DNA of 28,770 bases from an uncultured Campylobacter sp. (GTDB taxonomy: Bacteria > Campylobacterota > Campylobacteria > Campylobacterales > Campylobacteraceae), in assembly GCF_938045205.1 (NCBI RefSeq), contig NZ_CALIMY010000003.1:1-28770 (forward strand), written 5' to 3'. Below the pieces are notes generated by a model, which saw only the letters and a list, made by a program, of their open reading frames with translations, was not told the DNA's origin and did not search any database. Made by a program: the position numbers and the translations under genes. The stretch's first letter is position 1, and each line of letters starts with the position of its first letter. This document shows positions 15,720-23,964 of this stretch, in pieces.

Positions 15720-18400
15720 CTGCCCTCTCCTTTGGAATTTGAAATTTTCTCGATTTTCACGCTTGCGTAGCGTGAGGTTTTGAAAAATATCTCGCCGCGC
15801 AGCTTCTCGTCAAAATACGGCAGATACGCCCCGCTAAAGCCTGGATCGATCTTTACGCTAGCGACGATTTCGCATTTTAAATTTACGAGCTCAGTCGCAC
15901 CGTTTTCGCTATTTTCATCACCGGCGCCGTCTGCTTTATGCGCGTCGCTTGCGCGATCCATTTTTTTCGCACGAGCAGCACCGCTTTTATCATTAGCGGC
16001 ACTCGTTTTGCCTGCGCCGCTAGTTTTTTTATCGTTGCTCGCGCCGTCTGCTTGGTAAATTTTAACGACATCGCCCGCGCTTACGCCCAGAGCTTCGGCG
16101 ATGCCAGGGCTTAGATACAGCGCGCCAGCTTCGCCCAGAGCGCTGCTTGCGCCGCTAAATTTATTGAATTGATGCAGTGGATTTGCCTCATAGATTAAAA
16201 TTTCACCCTCGCCTACTCTAAGCGGCGCGGAAAGCGAAATTTCAAACTCATCCTCGCTTGCGGCGAGCTCCTCGTTTCGCAACTCATATCCGCGGTGATT
16301 TGCGCCGCCGTTGTCGTAGAAATTTTCTAAATCGTCAAATTTAATCGGCTCAAAATCCGCGCCCAAGCTAGGCGTATAGCCGATCGCGTACTCCGCGCAA
16401 ACCCCAAGCGCACAGGCGATGTCGTTTAGCTCGTATCCGCCGTAATCAAGCGCCGCATTGGTGGGCACTACGCGCTTGTCGTAGTTCGTAAACGTGCCCT
16501 CCTGCTGCACCAAGCTAGGTGCGTCCAGATCGGCTTCCAGCACCCCGAAGCTTATATCGCCCGCTTCGTTGTAGCCTAGCGTCTCGCCCGCGCTCATTTG
16601 CGCGCTAAGCTCACAGATGAGCGCGACGCCCAGACTGTTCGTGCGCGGCGGCACCACTAGCACTTTTAGCGGCGTGTAGCGCTGCACCAAACCCGCTAGA
16701 CGCGCGAGCGTGGCACTATTTGGCGTGCGGATAAAATCCTCGCCGATGATAAGCGAAAAATGCTCCTTTTTAGCCAAAATTTCATCTATTTTTTGCTCGT
16801 CCAGACCCAGCGCGCGGGCAAAATTTGAAATTTTACTTTCCGCAGGATTTTCGGAATTCTGTGCGGAATTTTCAGCGCCGTCCGCGCTTGCGGAATTTTC
16901 GGCACCGCTCGCACTCGCAACGTTCCCAGCGCCATTTGCCTCCGCAGAATTCTCGGGATTTTGCGAATCTGCGGGTTTCTCGTCTAAATTTTGCTTCGCC
17001 GCGGCACGCGAAATTTCAAATTCCGCCGCAAGTTTCGCATCCAGCCACTCAGGCAGATCGCGCCCGAACTTTTGCAAGATCCAAAGCAGGATCTGTGCCT
17101 CCAAGCCCGTGGCGTGCGGCTGATGGATGAAATTTTTACCAAAGCCCTTAATGCCTTCGTCGCAAAACGGATGAAAATAGATCCCGCTTGCCTTATTTAG
17201 CTTGCAGGCGCTGTTTACCGCATAGCCTAGATTTGGAGCGTCGCTGCGTAAAAATGTGCCGCAGACGACTATAAAATCGCTGTTTTTAATCGTCTGTGAA
17301 TCCGCATTATAAAATTTCGCGCCGCTAAACTTAGAAAATTCGCGTAGGAATTTTTGATACGCAAGCGCTTCGTCGTTAATCAGAGCGAGCTTAAATTTTT
17401 GCCGCAAAAGCTCTAAAATCCGAGCTTCTTCGTTGGTGATGAAGCTATTAAATTTGATATTTTTGATCTCGCCGTCCTCGATACCGCGCACGATGCGATT
17501 AAAAACCGCTTCGTTTTTACTCGCCTGCTCGTTTGAAAAATCCCAGCCGAAGCGCGCTGCGGCATGCAGGACGCTAAAATTTATGTCGCTGCTAACGCGA
17601 TAAATTTTTTCACGCGGCTCGCCTATGCCGCGGCGCTTGATCTCGTAATAAAGCAGTTCGCAATCGCTGCTGTGTGGGTTGGAAGCGGGGATTTGACGCA
17701 GCTCCCAGGCGTTTGAAACGTATTTAAACGCGCTCTCTACCAGAGCCCCCGTCGGACAGACCGCCGCGCTCTCGCCGTAGTTTACGCAATCATCATTTTC
17801 ATTTACTCGCGCGATTAGACTTTTTTGCAGCTTGTTCCACACGGCGTAGGCGTCTTTAGGCATCGCGTCCTTTTGCTCCTTACTAAGCGCGTCTCCGCCG
17901 CGCGGGACGAGCTTAAACGCATCTACGCCCAAGCGGTCTTTTGCGGCGGTGATACAGCGCTCGCAGACGATGCAAAGGCTAGGATCGTAGCTCAAATACC
18001 CCCAATCCTGCACCTCGCGCGCCGTATCGCGGATAGCGTAGCTTTGGGTATTTGTGCGCATCAGATGGGCTAAATTTTGAAGCTCGCACTCGCCGCTTTG
18101 ATCGCAAACCCCGCACGCCATCGGATGGTTGATACAATAAACCTGCGTGATCGCCTCGCGCTCGGCGTCAATCTCGGGGCTACGGCTGTAGATGACCATG
18201 CCGTCTTTGGCTTTGGCGTTGCAGCTATAGACGCGCTTGCCGTCCGCTTCGACCATACAAAGCCTGCATGCGAGCGTCGGCGTACCGCCGCTTAGATAAC
18301 AAAGCGCAGGGATAAAAACGCCGCAGCGACGCGCGACCTGCAAGATATACTCGCCCTCGTCGCACTCACAAGCTTTACCGTCGATCGTGATCTTTGCCAT
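15716..18400 (-). CDS. nuoG: Complex I subunit G, iron-sulfur subunit, with two low-complexity insertions
   Basis: NuoG holds the iron-sulfur clusters at the top of the peripheral arm. N1b ligands are Cys34, 45, 48 and 60. N5 is His92, Cys96, 99 and 105. N4 is Cys143, 146, 149 and 215. I see no further CXXCXXXC motif, so cluster N7 appears absent. The molybdopterin-oxidoreductase-like domain follows. Two low-complexity stretches interrupt it: residues about 470-524 (GAENSA-type repeats) and 785-838 (Lys/Ala/Gly/Asp-rich). In this organism electrons should enter here from flavodoxin through the two small upstream genes, because NuoE and NuoF are missing. AAGG precedes the ATG at 18400; the stop overlaps nuoH. 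Confidence 0.96.
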   Translation of the reverse strand: MAKITIDGKACECDEGEYILQVARRCGVFIPALCYLSGGTPTLACRLCMVEADGKRVYSCNAKAKDGMVIYSRSPEIDAEREAITQVYCINHPMACGVCDQSGECELQNLAHLMRTNTQSYAIRDTAREVQDWGYLSYDPSLCIVCERCITAAKDRLGVDAFKLVPRGGDALSKEQKDAMPKDAYAVWNKLQKSLIARVNENDDCVNYGESAAVCPTGALVESAFKYVSNAWELRQIPASNPHSSDCELLYYEIKRRGIGEPREKIYRVSSDINFSVLHAAARFGWDFSNEQASKNEAVFNRIVRGIEDGEIKNIKFNSFITNEEARILELLRQKFKLALINDEALAYQKFLREFSKFSGAKFYNADSQTIKNSDFIVVCGTFLRSDAPNLGYAVNSACKLNKASGIYFHPFCDEGIKGFGKNFIHQPHATGLEAQILLWILQKFGRDLPEWLDAKLAAEFEISRAAAKQNLDEKPADSQNPENSAEANGAGNVASASGAENSASADGAENSAQNSENPAESKISNFARALGLDEQKIDEILAKKEHFSLIIGEDFIRTPNSATLARLAGLVQRYTPLKVLVVPPRTNSLGVALICELSAQMSAGETLGYNEAGDISFGVLEADLDAPSLVQQEGTFTNYDKRVVPTNAALDYGGYELNDIACALGVCAEYAIGYTPSLGADFEPIKFDDLENFYDNGGANHRGYELRNEELAASEDEFEISLSAPLRVGEGEILIYEANPLHQFNKFSGASSALGEAGALYLSPGIAEALGVSAGDVVKIYQADGASNDKKTSGAGKTSAANDKSGAARAKKMDRASDAHKADGAGDENSENGATELVNLKCEIVASVKIDPGFSGAYLPYFDEKLRGEIFFKTSRYASVKIEKISNSKGEGR
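15887..16048 (-). repeat. In-frame low-complexity insertion 2 within nuoG
   Basis: This encodes about residues 785-838 of NuoG, rich in Ala, Gly, Lys, Asp and Ser, between the strand VVKIYQADG and the returning strand ELVNLKCEIVASV. It contrasts with the first nuoG insertion by being Lys/Asp-rich with few GAATTC words, so it may have another origin. Confidence 0.55.
16829..16993 (-). repeat. In-frame low-complexity insertion 1 within nuoG
   Basis: This encodes about residues 470-524 of NuoG with repeated ENSA, GAENSA and NSENPA words. On the plus strand the unit GCGGAATTTTC and variants with GAATTC recur (near 16855, 16863, 16900 and 16947). It is closely similar in wording to the nuoI tail. 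Confidence 0.65.
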
Positions 18401-18401
18401 T

Positions 18402-19109
18402 TTAAACCTTAGAAATTTCGGCTAGTTCGAAATTATAACCGCCAAAGCCCTGCCCGCCCGAGCCTAAAAGCGCGATCGTGCCCTTTAGCTCCTCATCCAA
18501 AATAAATTCTTTTTCCAAATTTAAATGCGGCGTTTTGATGCGGACGCGATCGCCGCCCTTGATCTTTGCGACCATACAAAAATACCTTCCGCCGATGAAC
18601 CGCTCGTCCGCATCGTGTTTGAAAACCACGGCGCCGTCGAAATTCTCAGGCTCTTTAAGGGGGCTTAAATTTGCCCGCTCTTGCGCGCCCAAATTCGCTC
18701 GCTCGCCGCGTAAATTTAAAATTTTAACCCCAAACTTCGCCGCTATGAGAGATAGAAAGGCTTTGATATTTTCGGCATCGGGATGAGTTTTAACGAGCGC
18801 ATCGTCGATCAAAAGTGCGTCGCAGCCGCTTTGCAGAAACTCCGCGATCTGCTCGATCTCCTCCTCGCCCACGCTGCTTTCGCCGCTTAGATACTCCAGA
18901 TCCAGATCCGCGAAATAGGGCTCGTCGCAAAAACTAGCGCAGATTAGCGCCAGCACGAAGCTTTGCGCGCCAATCTCGCATTTTATCAACTCGCCTGGAA
19001 GATGCGGGTCTTGTAGCGGCGATACGCTTAAAATTTCAGCGTTCTTAAAACCTTCTGCGAGCGCGGGATTTTGCAAACTAAGCAGCGCCGCGAAATTTAA
19101 AATTTTCAT
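18402..19109 (-). CDS. Epsilonproteobacterial complex I accessory subunit at the nuoF position (Cj1574c-like)
   Basis: A 235-residue soluble protein at the place where other bacteria have nuoF, immediately before nuoG. It has no NADH- or FMN-binding motifs and no Cys cluster. In C. jejuni the genes in this position, Cj1575c and Cj1574c, belong to a complex I that takes electrons from flavodoxin and not from NADH (published work on C. jejuni Nuo). I assign by position, size and the absence of nuoE/nuoF, not by alignment. The ATG at 19109 has GGGGAGAGG upstream and overlaps the preceding stop as ATGA. A small repeat (ERANL twice, residues 136-148) resembles the other low-complexity stretches. 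One base separates it from nuoG. Confidence 0.8.
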   Translation of the reverse strand: MKILNFAALLSLQNPALAEGFKNAEILSVSPLQDPHLPGELIKCEIGAQSFVLALICASFCDEPYFADLDLEYLSGESSVGEEEIEQIAEFLQSGCDALLIDDALVKTHPDAENIKAFLSLIAAKFGVKILNLRGERANLGAQERANLSPLKEPENFDGAVVFKHDADERFIGGRYFCMVAKIKGGDRVRIKTPHLNLEKEFILDEELKGTIALLGSGGQGFGGYNFELAEISKV

Positions 19110-19336
19110 CCTCTCCCCTTTTTGGCGACGACCATCCAATCGACTTGGTTATAACGAATCGAGCTTAAAAGCGTGGAATTTAGCCCCTCCACCAGATCTG
19201 CGCTTTTTTGAACCGCGCTGAAATCGCCCATCTCAAACATAAAGATCATTGTCTCGCCGCGAGCGGAATTTTTTAAAATTTCGCCCATACGGTTTAAAAA
19301 TTTATCGCCCAGATGCCTCAAATCGTAGCGTTTCAT
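19106..19336 (-). CDS. Epsilonproteobacterial complex I accessory subunit at the nuoE position (Cj1575c-like)
   Basis: A 76-residue protein encoded between nuoD and the nuoF-position gene. It lacks the Cys ligands of NuoE and is far shorter. Its sequence is a compact alpha/beta arrangement (ETMIFMFEMGDFSAVQ, then DWMVVAKKGRG). By position and size it corresponds to C. jejuni Cj1575c, thought to be part of the flavodoxin-accepting end of complex I. The start overlaps the nuoD stop as ATGA, and the stop overlaps the next start as ATGA, so it is firmly embedded in the operon. Confidence 0.82.
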   Translation of the reverse strand: MKRYDLRHLGDKFLNRMGEILKNSARGETMIFMFEMGDFSAVQKSADLVEGLNSTLLSSIRYNQVDWMVVAKKGRG

Positions 19337-20559
19337 CGATCCACCTCGCCTAAAATGATATTCGTGCTGCCGATGATCGCCGCGGCGTCGGCAAGATACT
19401 GCCCGGGTAAAATTTCTTCATAGACCGCGCAGTGCCAAAAGCTCGGCGTGCGGATCTTAAGGCGGTAGGGGCGGCTTTTGCCCATCGAACGGATATAAAA
19501 TCCAAGCTCGCCCTTAGGACTCTCGCTCGCGGCGTAAATTTCGCCCACAGGCGGGCGCAAGCCCTGCGTAACCAGCACGAAATGCTGCATCAGCGAGTAG
19601 TTTTGCGTCATGATCTGCTCTTTGCTAGGATTTACGTAAGCGGGATCGATCGCCAAAATTTGCGGATCGCTCAGCGGATAGTGCTTCGCGCACTGGCGCA
19701 AAATTTTAAGGCTCTCGCGCATCTCCGCCATATAACATTTATAACGCGCGTAGCAGTCGCCCTCGCTCGCATACGGCACGTCGAAATCAAGCTCGTCATA
19801 GATGAGATAGGGCTCTTCTTTGCGGATATCCCACGCATGCCCGCTAGCACGCAAGCTCACTCCGCTACAGCCGCAGCTAAGGGCATCTTCGTGCGAGATC
19901 ACGCCCACGCCCTCGGTTCGCATCAGCCAAATTCTATTCGTATCGAGCAGATCTTCAAATTCTTTAATGTCGCTCGGAAAGTCGTCGCAAAATTTCAGCA
20001 TCTCTTCTAACCAGCCGTTAGGCAGATCCAAAAAGACGCCGCCGATTTTGATATTATTGTGCGTAAGGCGCGCGCCGCAGTATTTTTCTATGAGATCAAG
20101 TATGTATTCGCGCGAGCGAAAGCAGTAGAGAAATACCGTCATCGCGCCGATGTCAAGCGCGTGCGTACCCAAAAACAGAAGGTGCGAGCTGATACGATTA
20201 AGCTCCAGCAAGATCGTGCGGATGATCTGCGCGCGGCGCGGCACTTCGATGCCGCAGAGCTTCTCGACCGCGGCGCAAAAACCGTAGTTGTTCGAGCCCG
20301 ATGCGACGTAATCGATGCGGTCTGTTACTGGGACGAACTCCGCGTAGATCATATTTTCTGCCATCTTTTCGATGCCTCGGTGCATGTAACCTACGCCTGG
20401 GCGGGCGCGCACGATTCGCTCGCCGTCAAGCTCCAGCACTAGCTTTAGCTGGCCGTGCGCGCTTGGATGCTGCGGACCGAAATTTAAGATCATATTCGCG
20501 CCCTCGCGCTCGTACTCGATGTTTTCTAAAAATGGTCTTAGCTTACTTGGATTTTGCAT
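19333..20559 (-). CDS. nuoD: Complex I subunit D (49-kDa type)
   Basis: NuoD forms the quinone-binding site with NuoB at the base of the peripheral arm. Seen are FGPQHPSAHGQLKLVLELDG near residue 27, GYMHRGIEKMAEN with the conserved His and Arg, and the C-terminal FYIRSMGKSRPYRLKIRTPSF and IIGSTNIILGEVDR blocks; the protein ends in the expected DR. At 408 residues the length is normal. It is separate from NuoC, unlike in E. coli where the two are fused. The start overlaps the nuoC stop as TAATG. Confidence 0.97.
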   Translation of the reverse strand: MQNPSKLRPFLENIEYEREGANMILNFGPQHPSAHGQLKLVLELDGERIVRARPGVGYMHRGIEKMAENMIYAEFVPVTDRIDYVASGSNNYGFCAAVEKLCGIEVPRRAQIIRTILLELNRISSHLLFLGTHALDIGAMTVFLYCFRSREYILDLIEKYCGARLTHNNIKIGGVFLDLPNGWLEEMLKFCDDFPSDIKEFEDLLDTNRIWLMRTEGVGVISHEDALSCGCSGVSLRASGHAWDIRKEEPYLIYDELDFDVPYASEGDCYARYKCYMAEMRESLKILRQCAKHYPLSDPQILAIDPAYVNPSKEQIMTQNYSLMQHFVLVTQGLRPPVGEIYAASESPKGELGFYIRSMGKSRPYRLKIRTPSFWHCAVYEEILPGQYLADAAAIIGSTNIILGEVDR

Positions 20560-21347
20560 TATTTTCTCTTTGTGATGATCTTGTAAATTCCGCGTTTAGC
20601 GCGTTTTACGAAGCGCACGCCGCCCTCTTCTTGGTATTCTTGTAAAATTTTTTCTTGCGGCCGCGTCTCGCCGTAACCGCCCTCGTGATAGAGCCGCGTA
20701 AAGTTAAAGGTATCTTTTTCATCCACGAATGCGGAATTTCGGTTTTCTTCGCCGATCCGTTCGCGTGCGCCAACCCCAAAAATTTTATCCACCTCGTACC
20801 ACTTAGCAAACTCGTCACCTTGCAACGGATAGGACTTCAAAAGCGGGTGTCCGAACCAATCATCGGGCATTATTAGGCGCGCCAAATTTGGATGATTTTC
20901 AATCCAAACGCCCATCATATCGTATAGCTCGCGCTCCGCCCAGTTCGCGCTTTTGTAGATGCCCGCAGCGCTTTGTAAAAAGCTCTCATTCGGCACGAAA
21001 CACTTTAGCCGCGCGCGACGCGCTCTTTTGATATCCAAAAGCTGATAAAAAACCTCGATGCCGCCGCGAGCCTCGGTAAAATCCACGCCGCTTAGCTCGC
21101 ATAAAATTTCATATCCGGCACTCTTAAGCGCGCGTAGCGCCGCTAAATTTTGCGCAGGCTCCACATAGAGCACAAGGGTGTTAAATTCCACGTATGAGTT
21201 TAAAATTTGAATGCCTTCAAGCGCGTCCAGATCGTCTTTAAAATCGCTCGCGCTTGCGTCTAGCTTCTGCGTCTCCTCGGGGATGAAAAATCTATCTTTG
21301 TAGTAATTTTTCTTGCTCGCATCGTTTTTCGGGCTATACTTTCTCAT
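20559..21347 (-). CDS. nuoC: Complex I subunit C (30-kDa type)
   Basis: NuoC is a peripheral-arm subunit that contacts NuoD. The family signature ERELYDMMGVWIENHPNLARLIMPDDW is seen at about residues 158-184, followed by GHPLLKSYPLQGDEFAKWYEVD. The first 60 residues form an extension rich in charged residues, longer than in many homologues. The ATG at 21347 overlaps the nuoB stop as TGATG; an earlier open start at 21452 lies inside nuoB and gives an Ala/Arg-rich, implausible extension. The length is 262 residues. Confidence 0.95.
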   Translation of the reverse strand: MRKYSPKNDASKKNYYKDRFFIPEETQKLDASASDFKDDLDALEGIQILNSYVEFNTLVLYVEPAQNLAALRALKSAGYEILCELSGVDFTEARGGIEVFYQLLDIKRARRARLKCFVPNESFLQSAAGIYKSANWAERELYDMMGVWIENHPNLARLIMPDDWFGHPLLKSYPLQGDEFAKWYEVDKIFGVGARERIGEENRNSAFVDEKDTFNFTRLYHEGGYGETRPQEKILQEYQEEGGVRFVKRAKRGIYKIITKRK

Positions 21348-21856
21348 CAGATCAGCCTTTTTGCCTTTTGTGCGCGGCGCGGAGTTTGGGTGCGGATCTT
21401 TTTTTGCAGCACCATCAGCGCAAACTGCAGCGTCTCGGGGCGCGGCGCGCATCCAGGCAGATAGATATCAACTGGCACTATGCGGTCGCAGCCCTGTACC
21501 GTCGCGTAGGTATTAAACATCCCCCCGGTATTGGCGCAGCTGCCCATGCTGATGACCCATTTGGGCTCGGGCATCGCGTCGTATAGACGGCGCGTAAACT
21601 CGGCGTGCTTTTTGCTAAGCGTGCCTGCGATTATCATCACATCCGATTGCTTGGCGCTTGCGCGAAATATCGTGCCGAAGCGGTCAAAGTCAAATCTGCC
21701 CGCACCCGCCGCCATCATCTCGATCGCACAGCAAGCAAGCCCGTACGTCATCGCCCACAAGGAGTTACTCCTGCCCCACGCGATCAGCTTATCGACGGTG
21801 GTGAGAACTATGGGAAGTCCGTTTTCGCGCGCGTAGTTTATCTTATGCTCTGCCAA
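21347..21856 (-). CDS. nuoB: Complex I subunit B (cluster N2)
   Basis: NuoB carries the terminal iron-sulfur cluster N2 that reduces the quinone. The four ligands are visible: the tandem Cys42-Cys43 (GLACCAIEMM), Cys107 (MGSCANTGG) and Cys136 (LPGCAPRPE). At 169 residues it has normal length, with a basic C-terminus (RRAQKAKRL). The start at 21856 overlaps the end of nuoA by 19 bases. Confidence 0.98.
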   Translation of the reverse strand: MAEHKINYARENGLPIVLTTVDKLIAWGRSNSLWAMTYGLACCAIEMMAAGAGRFDFDRFGTIFRASAKQSDVMIIAGTLSKKHAEFTRRLYDAMPEPKWVISMGSCANTGGMFNTYATVQGCDRIVPVDIYLPGCAPRPETLQFALMVLQKKIRTQTPRRAQKAKRLI

Positions 21857-22227
21857 TTTAGCGCTCCTTTTTTCCAGGCGTAGATGAAACCGATGCCTAA
21901 TAATACGATGAAAAACGCCATCTCCACGAGCCCGAACACGCCTAAAATTTTAAAATTTACCGCCCACGGAAACATAAAGATAATCTCGACGTCAAAAAGT
22001 ATGAAAAGCACGGCTATCAAAAAAAAGTGGGAGTTCATTCGGTTAGGCTGTTTGACGGCCTCGGGTCCGCTTTCGTAAATTTCGCCCTTTAGCCGCTCAT
22101 CGCGCCTGTCTGCTAAACGCGAGCCTACCAAAGAGGATAGTTTAACGATGAGCGAAAAGACGCAAAAAGCTAGGATTAGCATTACGAATATTCCGAAATA
22201 CGGGCTTTGCAGCGGAATTCTAGACAT
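21838..22227 (-). CDS. nuoA: Complex I subunit A
   Basis: NuoA is a three-helix membrane subunit near the quinone chamber. The conserved ESG (YESGPEAV) and FDVEIIFMFPWAVNF blocks are present, and the three helices lie at about residues 11-33, 66-92 and 94-119. At 129 residues the length is typical. It is the first gene of the nuo run; a TACAAT box lies 31 bases upstream, and the next gene on the other side (pit) is divergent. Confidence 0.96.
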   Translation of the reverse strand: MSRIPLQSPYFGIFVMLILAFCVFSLIVKLSSLVGSRLADRRDERLKGEIYESGPEAVKQPNRMNSHFFLIAVLFILFDVEIIFMFPWAVNFKILGVFGLVEMAFFIVLLGIGFIYAWKKGALNWQSIR

Positions 22228-22257
22228 TTTTCGCCTCGGTTTTAAAATTTAATGCGG

Positions 22258-22263
22258 ATTGTA
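22258..22263 (-). promoter_or_regulatory. Probable -10 box for the nuo operon
   Basis: The minus strand reads GTTACAATCC with TACAAT as the -10, about 31 bases before the nuoA ATG. No good -35 is visible, as is usual for Campylobacter promoters. Confidence 0.5.
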
Positions 22264-22296
22264 ACGAAGTATTGATTTAATAAAGCTTAGCGCGCG

Positions 22297-22354
22297 CCAC
22301 TAAATTCGCTTTTAAAAGTAAAATTTAATATACCTCTCTCGTGCGATTTAGTGG
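22297..22354. promoter_or_regulatory. Inverted repeat between divergent nuoA and pit
   Basis: CCACTAAAT at 22297-22305 and ATTTAGTGG at 22346-22354 are perfect inverted copies. With one bulged base the match extends inwards to CGC/GCG, giving about 12 pairs. The arms are 40 bases apart. The element lies between the nuoA and pit promoters and could be an operator with two half-sites or a structured leader of an upstream-starting transcript. This is a sequence observation; the role is inferred. Confidence 0.45.
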
Positions 22355-22372
22355 GGATTAAGGCGCGTGTGG

Positions 22373-22378
22373 TAAAAT
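22373..22378 (+). promoter_or_regulatory. Possible -10 box for pit
   Basis: TAAAAT lies 24 bases before the pit ATG, after the inverted repeat. It is a weaker match than the other -10 boxes named here. Confidence 0.3.
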
Positions 22379-22401
22379 TTCGCGGATTTTAAGGGAGAGC
22401 T

Positions 22402-23964
22402 ATGAAATCTAGCAAGATAAGTCTCATTTTCTACGGCATATTCTGCGGCGTAACAATCTATTTTCTTATCTGGGGATTCGGTTTTATAGGAAGCGGCGAT
22501 AAAATGCTATTTTTAGTTTCGGTATTTTTGGGCATCTTTATGGCCTTTAATATCGGCGGAAACGACGTGGCAAATTCCTTCGGCACTAGCGTTGGAAGCG
22601 GCACTCTTAGCATCGCGCAAGCCCTTTGTATCGCGGCGGTATTTGAAGCAAGCGGCGCTGTAATCGCAGGCGGCGAAGTAACTTCGACGATTCGCAGCGG
22701 CATAATCGATCTTAGCAAAATGGACGTACATCCGAGAGACTTTATCTACGTAATGATGAGCGCGCTTTTTGCGGCGGGCGCGTGGCTGCTTTTTGCCAGC
22801 AGAAAGGGTTTGCCCGTATCCACTACTCATGCGATCATCGGCGGTATCGTGGGCTCGGGGCTTACGCTAGGCGCCCTGCTTAATACCGCAGAGACTTCCG
22901 CATTGTGGCTAGTGCAGTGGGATAAGATCGGTAAAATAGCTATCTCTTGGGTACTCTCGCCGATTTTGGGCGGAGTGATCTCCTTTGGAATTTTCTGGCT
23001 CATCAAACATTATATTTTGGATTACAACCGCTACGCTCAAATAAAGATCGACCGCATAAAGCGCGAAAAAAAATCCCTTCGCAAGCTGCACAAAAAGACC
23101 TTCGAGACCCTGGATGACATTCAAAAGATCGCCTATGCAGAGGCACTAAATCATGATATTTACGCGATGCGCGATCCCGATTTTGATCCAAGTGAGCTGG
23201 ATAGCGAGTATTATAAAAAGGTGATCGAGCTTGACGCTAAAAAAGAGAAGCTCAAATCCCACAAGGCCCTAGAGTACGGGATTCCAGCCGTAGCGGGCAT
23301 CGGTGCTTTCGTAATCTCTGCGATGTTGATATTTAAGGGGCTGCATAATCTAAATTTCGGGCTTACGAATTTTTACAACTACCTAATCATCGGTATGTCG
23401 ACGCTGATTACCTGGCTTTTGATGTTTATTTTCGCTAAAACCCTACGCCGCTCAAATTTAAACAAATCCGCGTTTTTGATGTTTAGCTGGCTGCAGGTAC
23501 TCACCGCTAGCGGCTTTGCCTTTTCGCACGGCAGCAACGACATCGCAAACGCCGTGGGTCCGTTTGCCGCTATCATCGATACGATGGCTACGAATAGTAT
23601 CAATCCCTCCACTCCCGTGCCGCAGCAGATTATGATAATGTTCGCAGTAGCCCTCATAGCGGGGCTTTGGTTCATCGGCAAAGAGGTAATCGCCACCGTA
23701 GGCACCAATCTTACAAAAATCCACCCGGCCTCGGGCTTTAGCGCCGAGCTCGCAAGCGCCGTCGTCGTCATGGCGGCATCGGTGCTGGGGCTGCCGATCT
23801 CCTCGACCCACGTGCTAATCGGCGCTATTTTAGGCATCGGCTTGGTAAATCACAGCACGAACTGGTCGCTAATGAAGCCGATCGGGCTAGCGTGGATCAT
23901 TACCCTACCCGTCTCGGCGCTGCTTTCGGCGTTTGCATTCGTGCTTTTGCGCCACGTATTTTAG
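22402..23964 (+). CDS. pit: Inorganic phosphate transporter, PiT family
   Basis: A PiT-type (PHO-4 superfamily) permease that moves metal-phosphate or phosphate with a cation across the inner membrane. The family's duplicated signature is clear: NIGGNDVANSFGTSVGSG near residue 50 and SHGSNDIANAVGPFAAI near 377. Each is followed by helices and the PVSTTHAIIGGIVGSGL and PISSTHVLIGAILGIGL motifs. About ten to twelve hydrophobic segments are seen. A central charged region (about residues 205-292) is probably a cytoplasmic loop. At 520 residues the length is normal. The ATG at 22402 has AAGGGAG upstream. It is divergent from nuoA. Confidence 0.93.
   Translation: MKSSKISLIFYGIFCGVTIYFLIWGFGFIGSGDKMLFLVSVFLGIFMAFNIGGNDVANSFGTSVGSGTLSIAQALCIAAVFEASGAVIAGGEVTSTIRSGIIDLSKMDVHPRDFIYVMMSALFAAGAWLLFASRKGLPVSTTHAIIGGIVGSGLTLGALLNTAETSALWLVQWDKIGKIAISWVLSPILGGVISFGIFWLIKHYILDYNRYAQIKIDRIKREKKSLRKLHKKTFETLDDIQKIAYAEALNHDIYAMRDPDFDPSELDSEYYKKVIELDAKKEKLKSHKALEYGIPAVAGIGAFVISAMLIFKGLHNLNFGLTNFYNYLIIGMSTLITWLLMFIFAKTLRRSNLNKSAFLMFSWLQVLTASGFAFSHGSNDIANAVGPFAAIIDTMATNSINPSTPVPQQIMIMFAVALIAGLWFIGKEVIATVGTNLTKIHPASGFSAELASAVVVMAASVLGLPISSTHVLIGAILGIGLVNHSTNWSLMKPIGLAWIITLPVSALLSAFAFVLLRHVF

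Noticed and set aside
19432..20442. Plus-strand open frames (up to 192 codons) opposite nuoD
   Set aside because: They are antisense to a strongly conserved gene whose codon bias keeps the complementary frame open. The peptides are His/Arg/Ala-rich and not protein-like.
22458..23837. Minus-strand open frames opposite pit (up to 152 codons)
   Set aside because: These are complementary shadows of pit, with no start signals and no domains.
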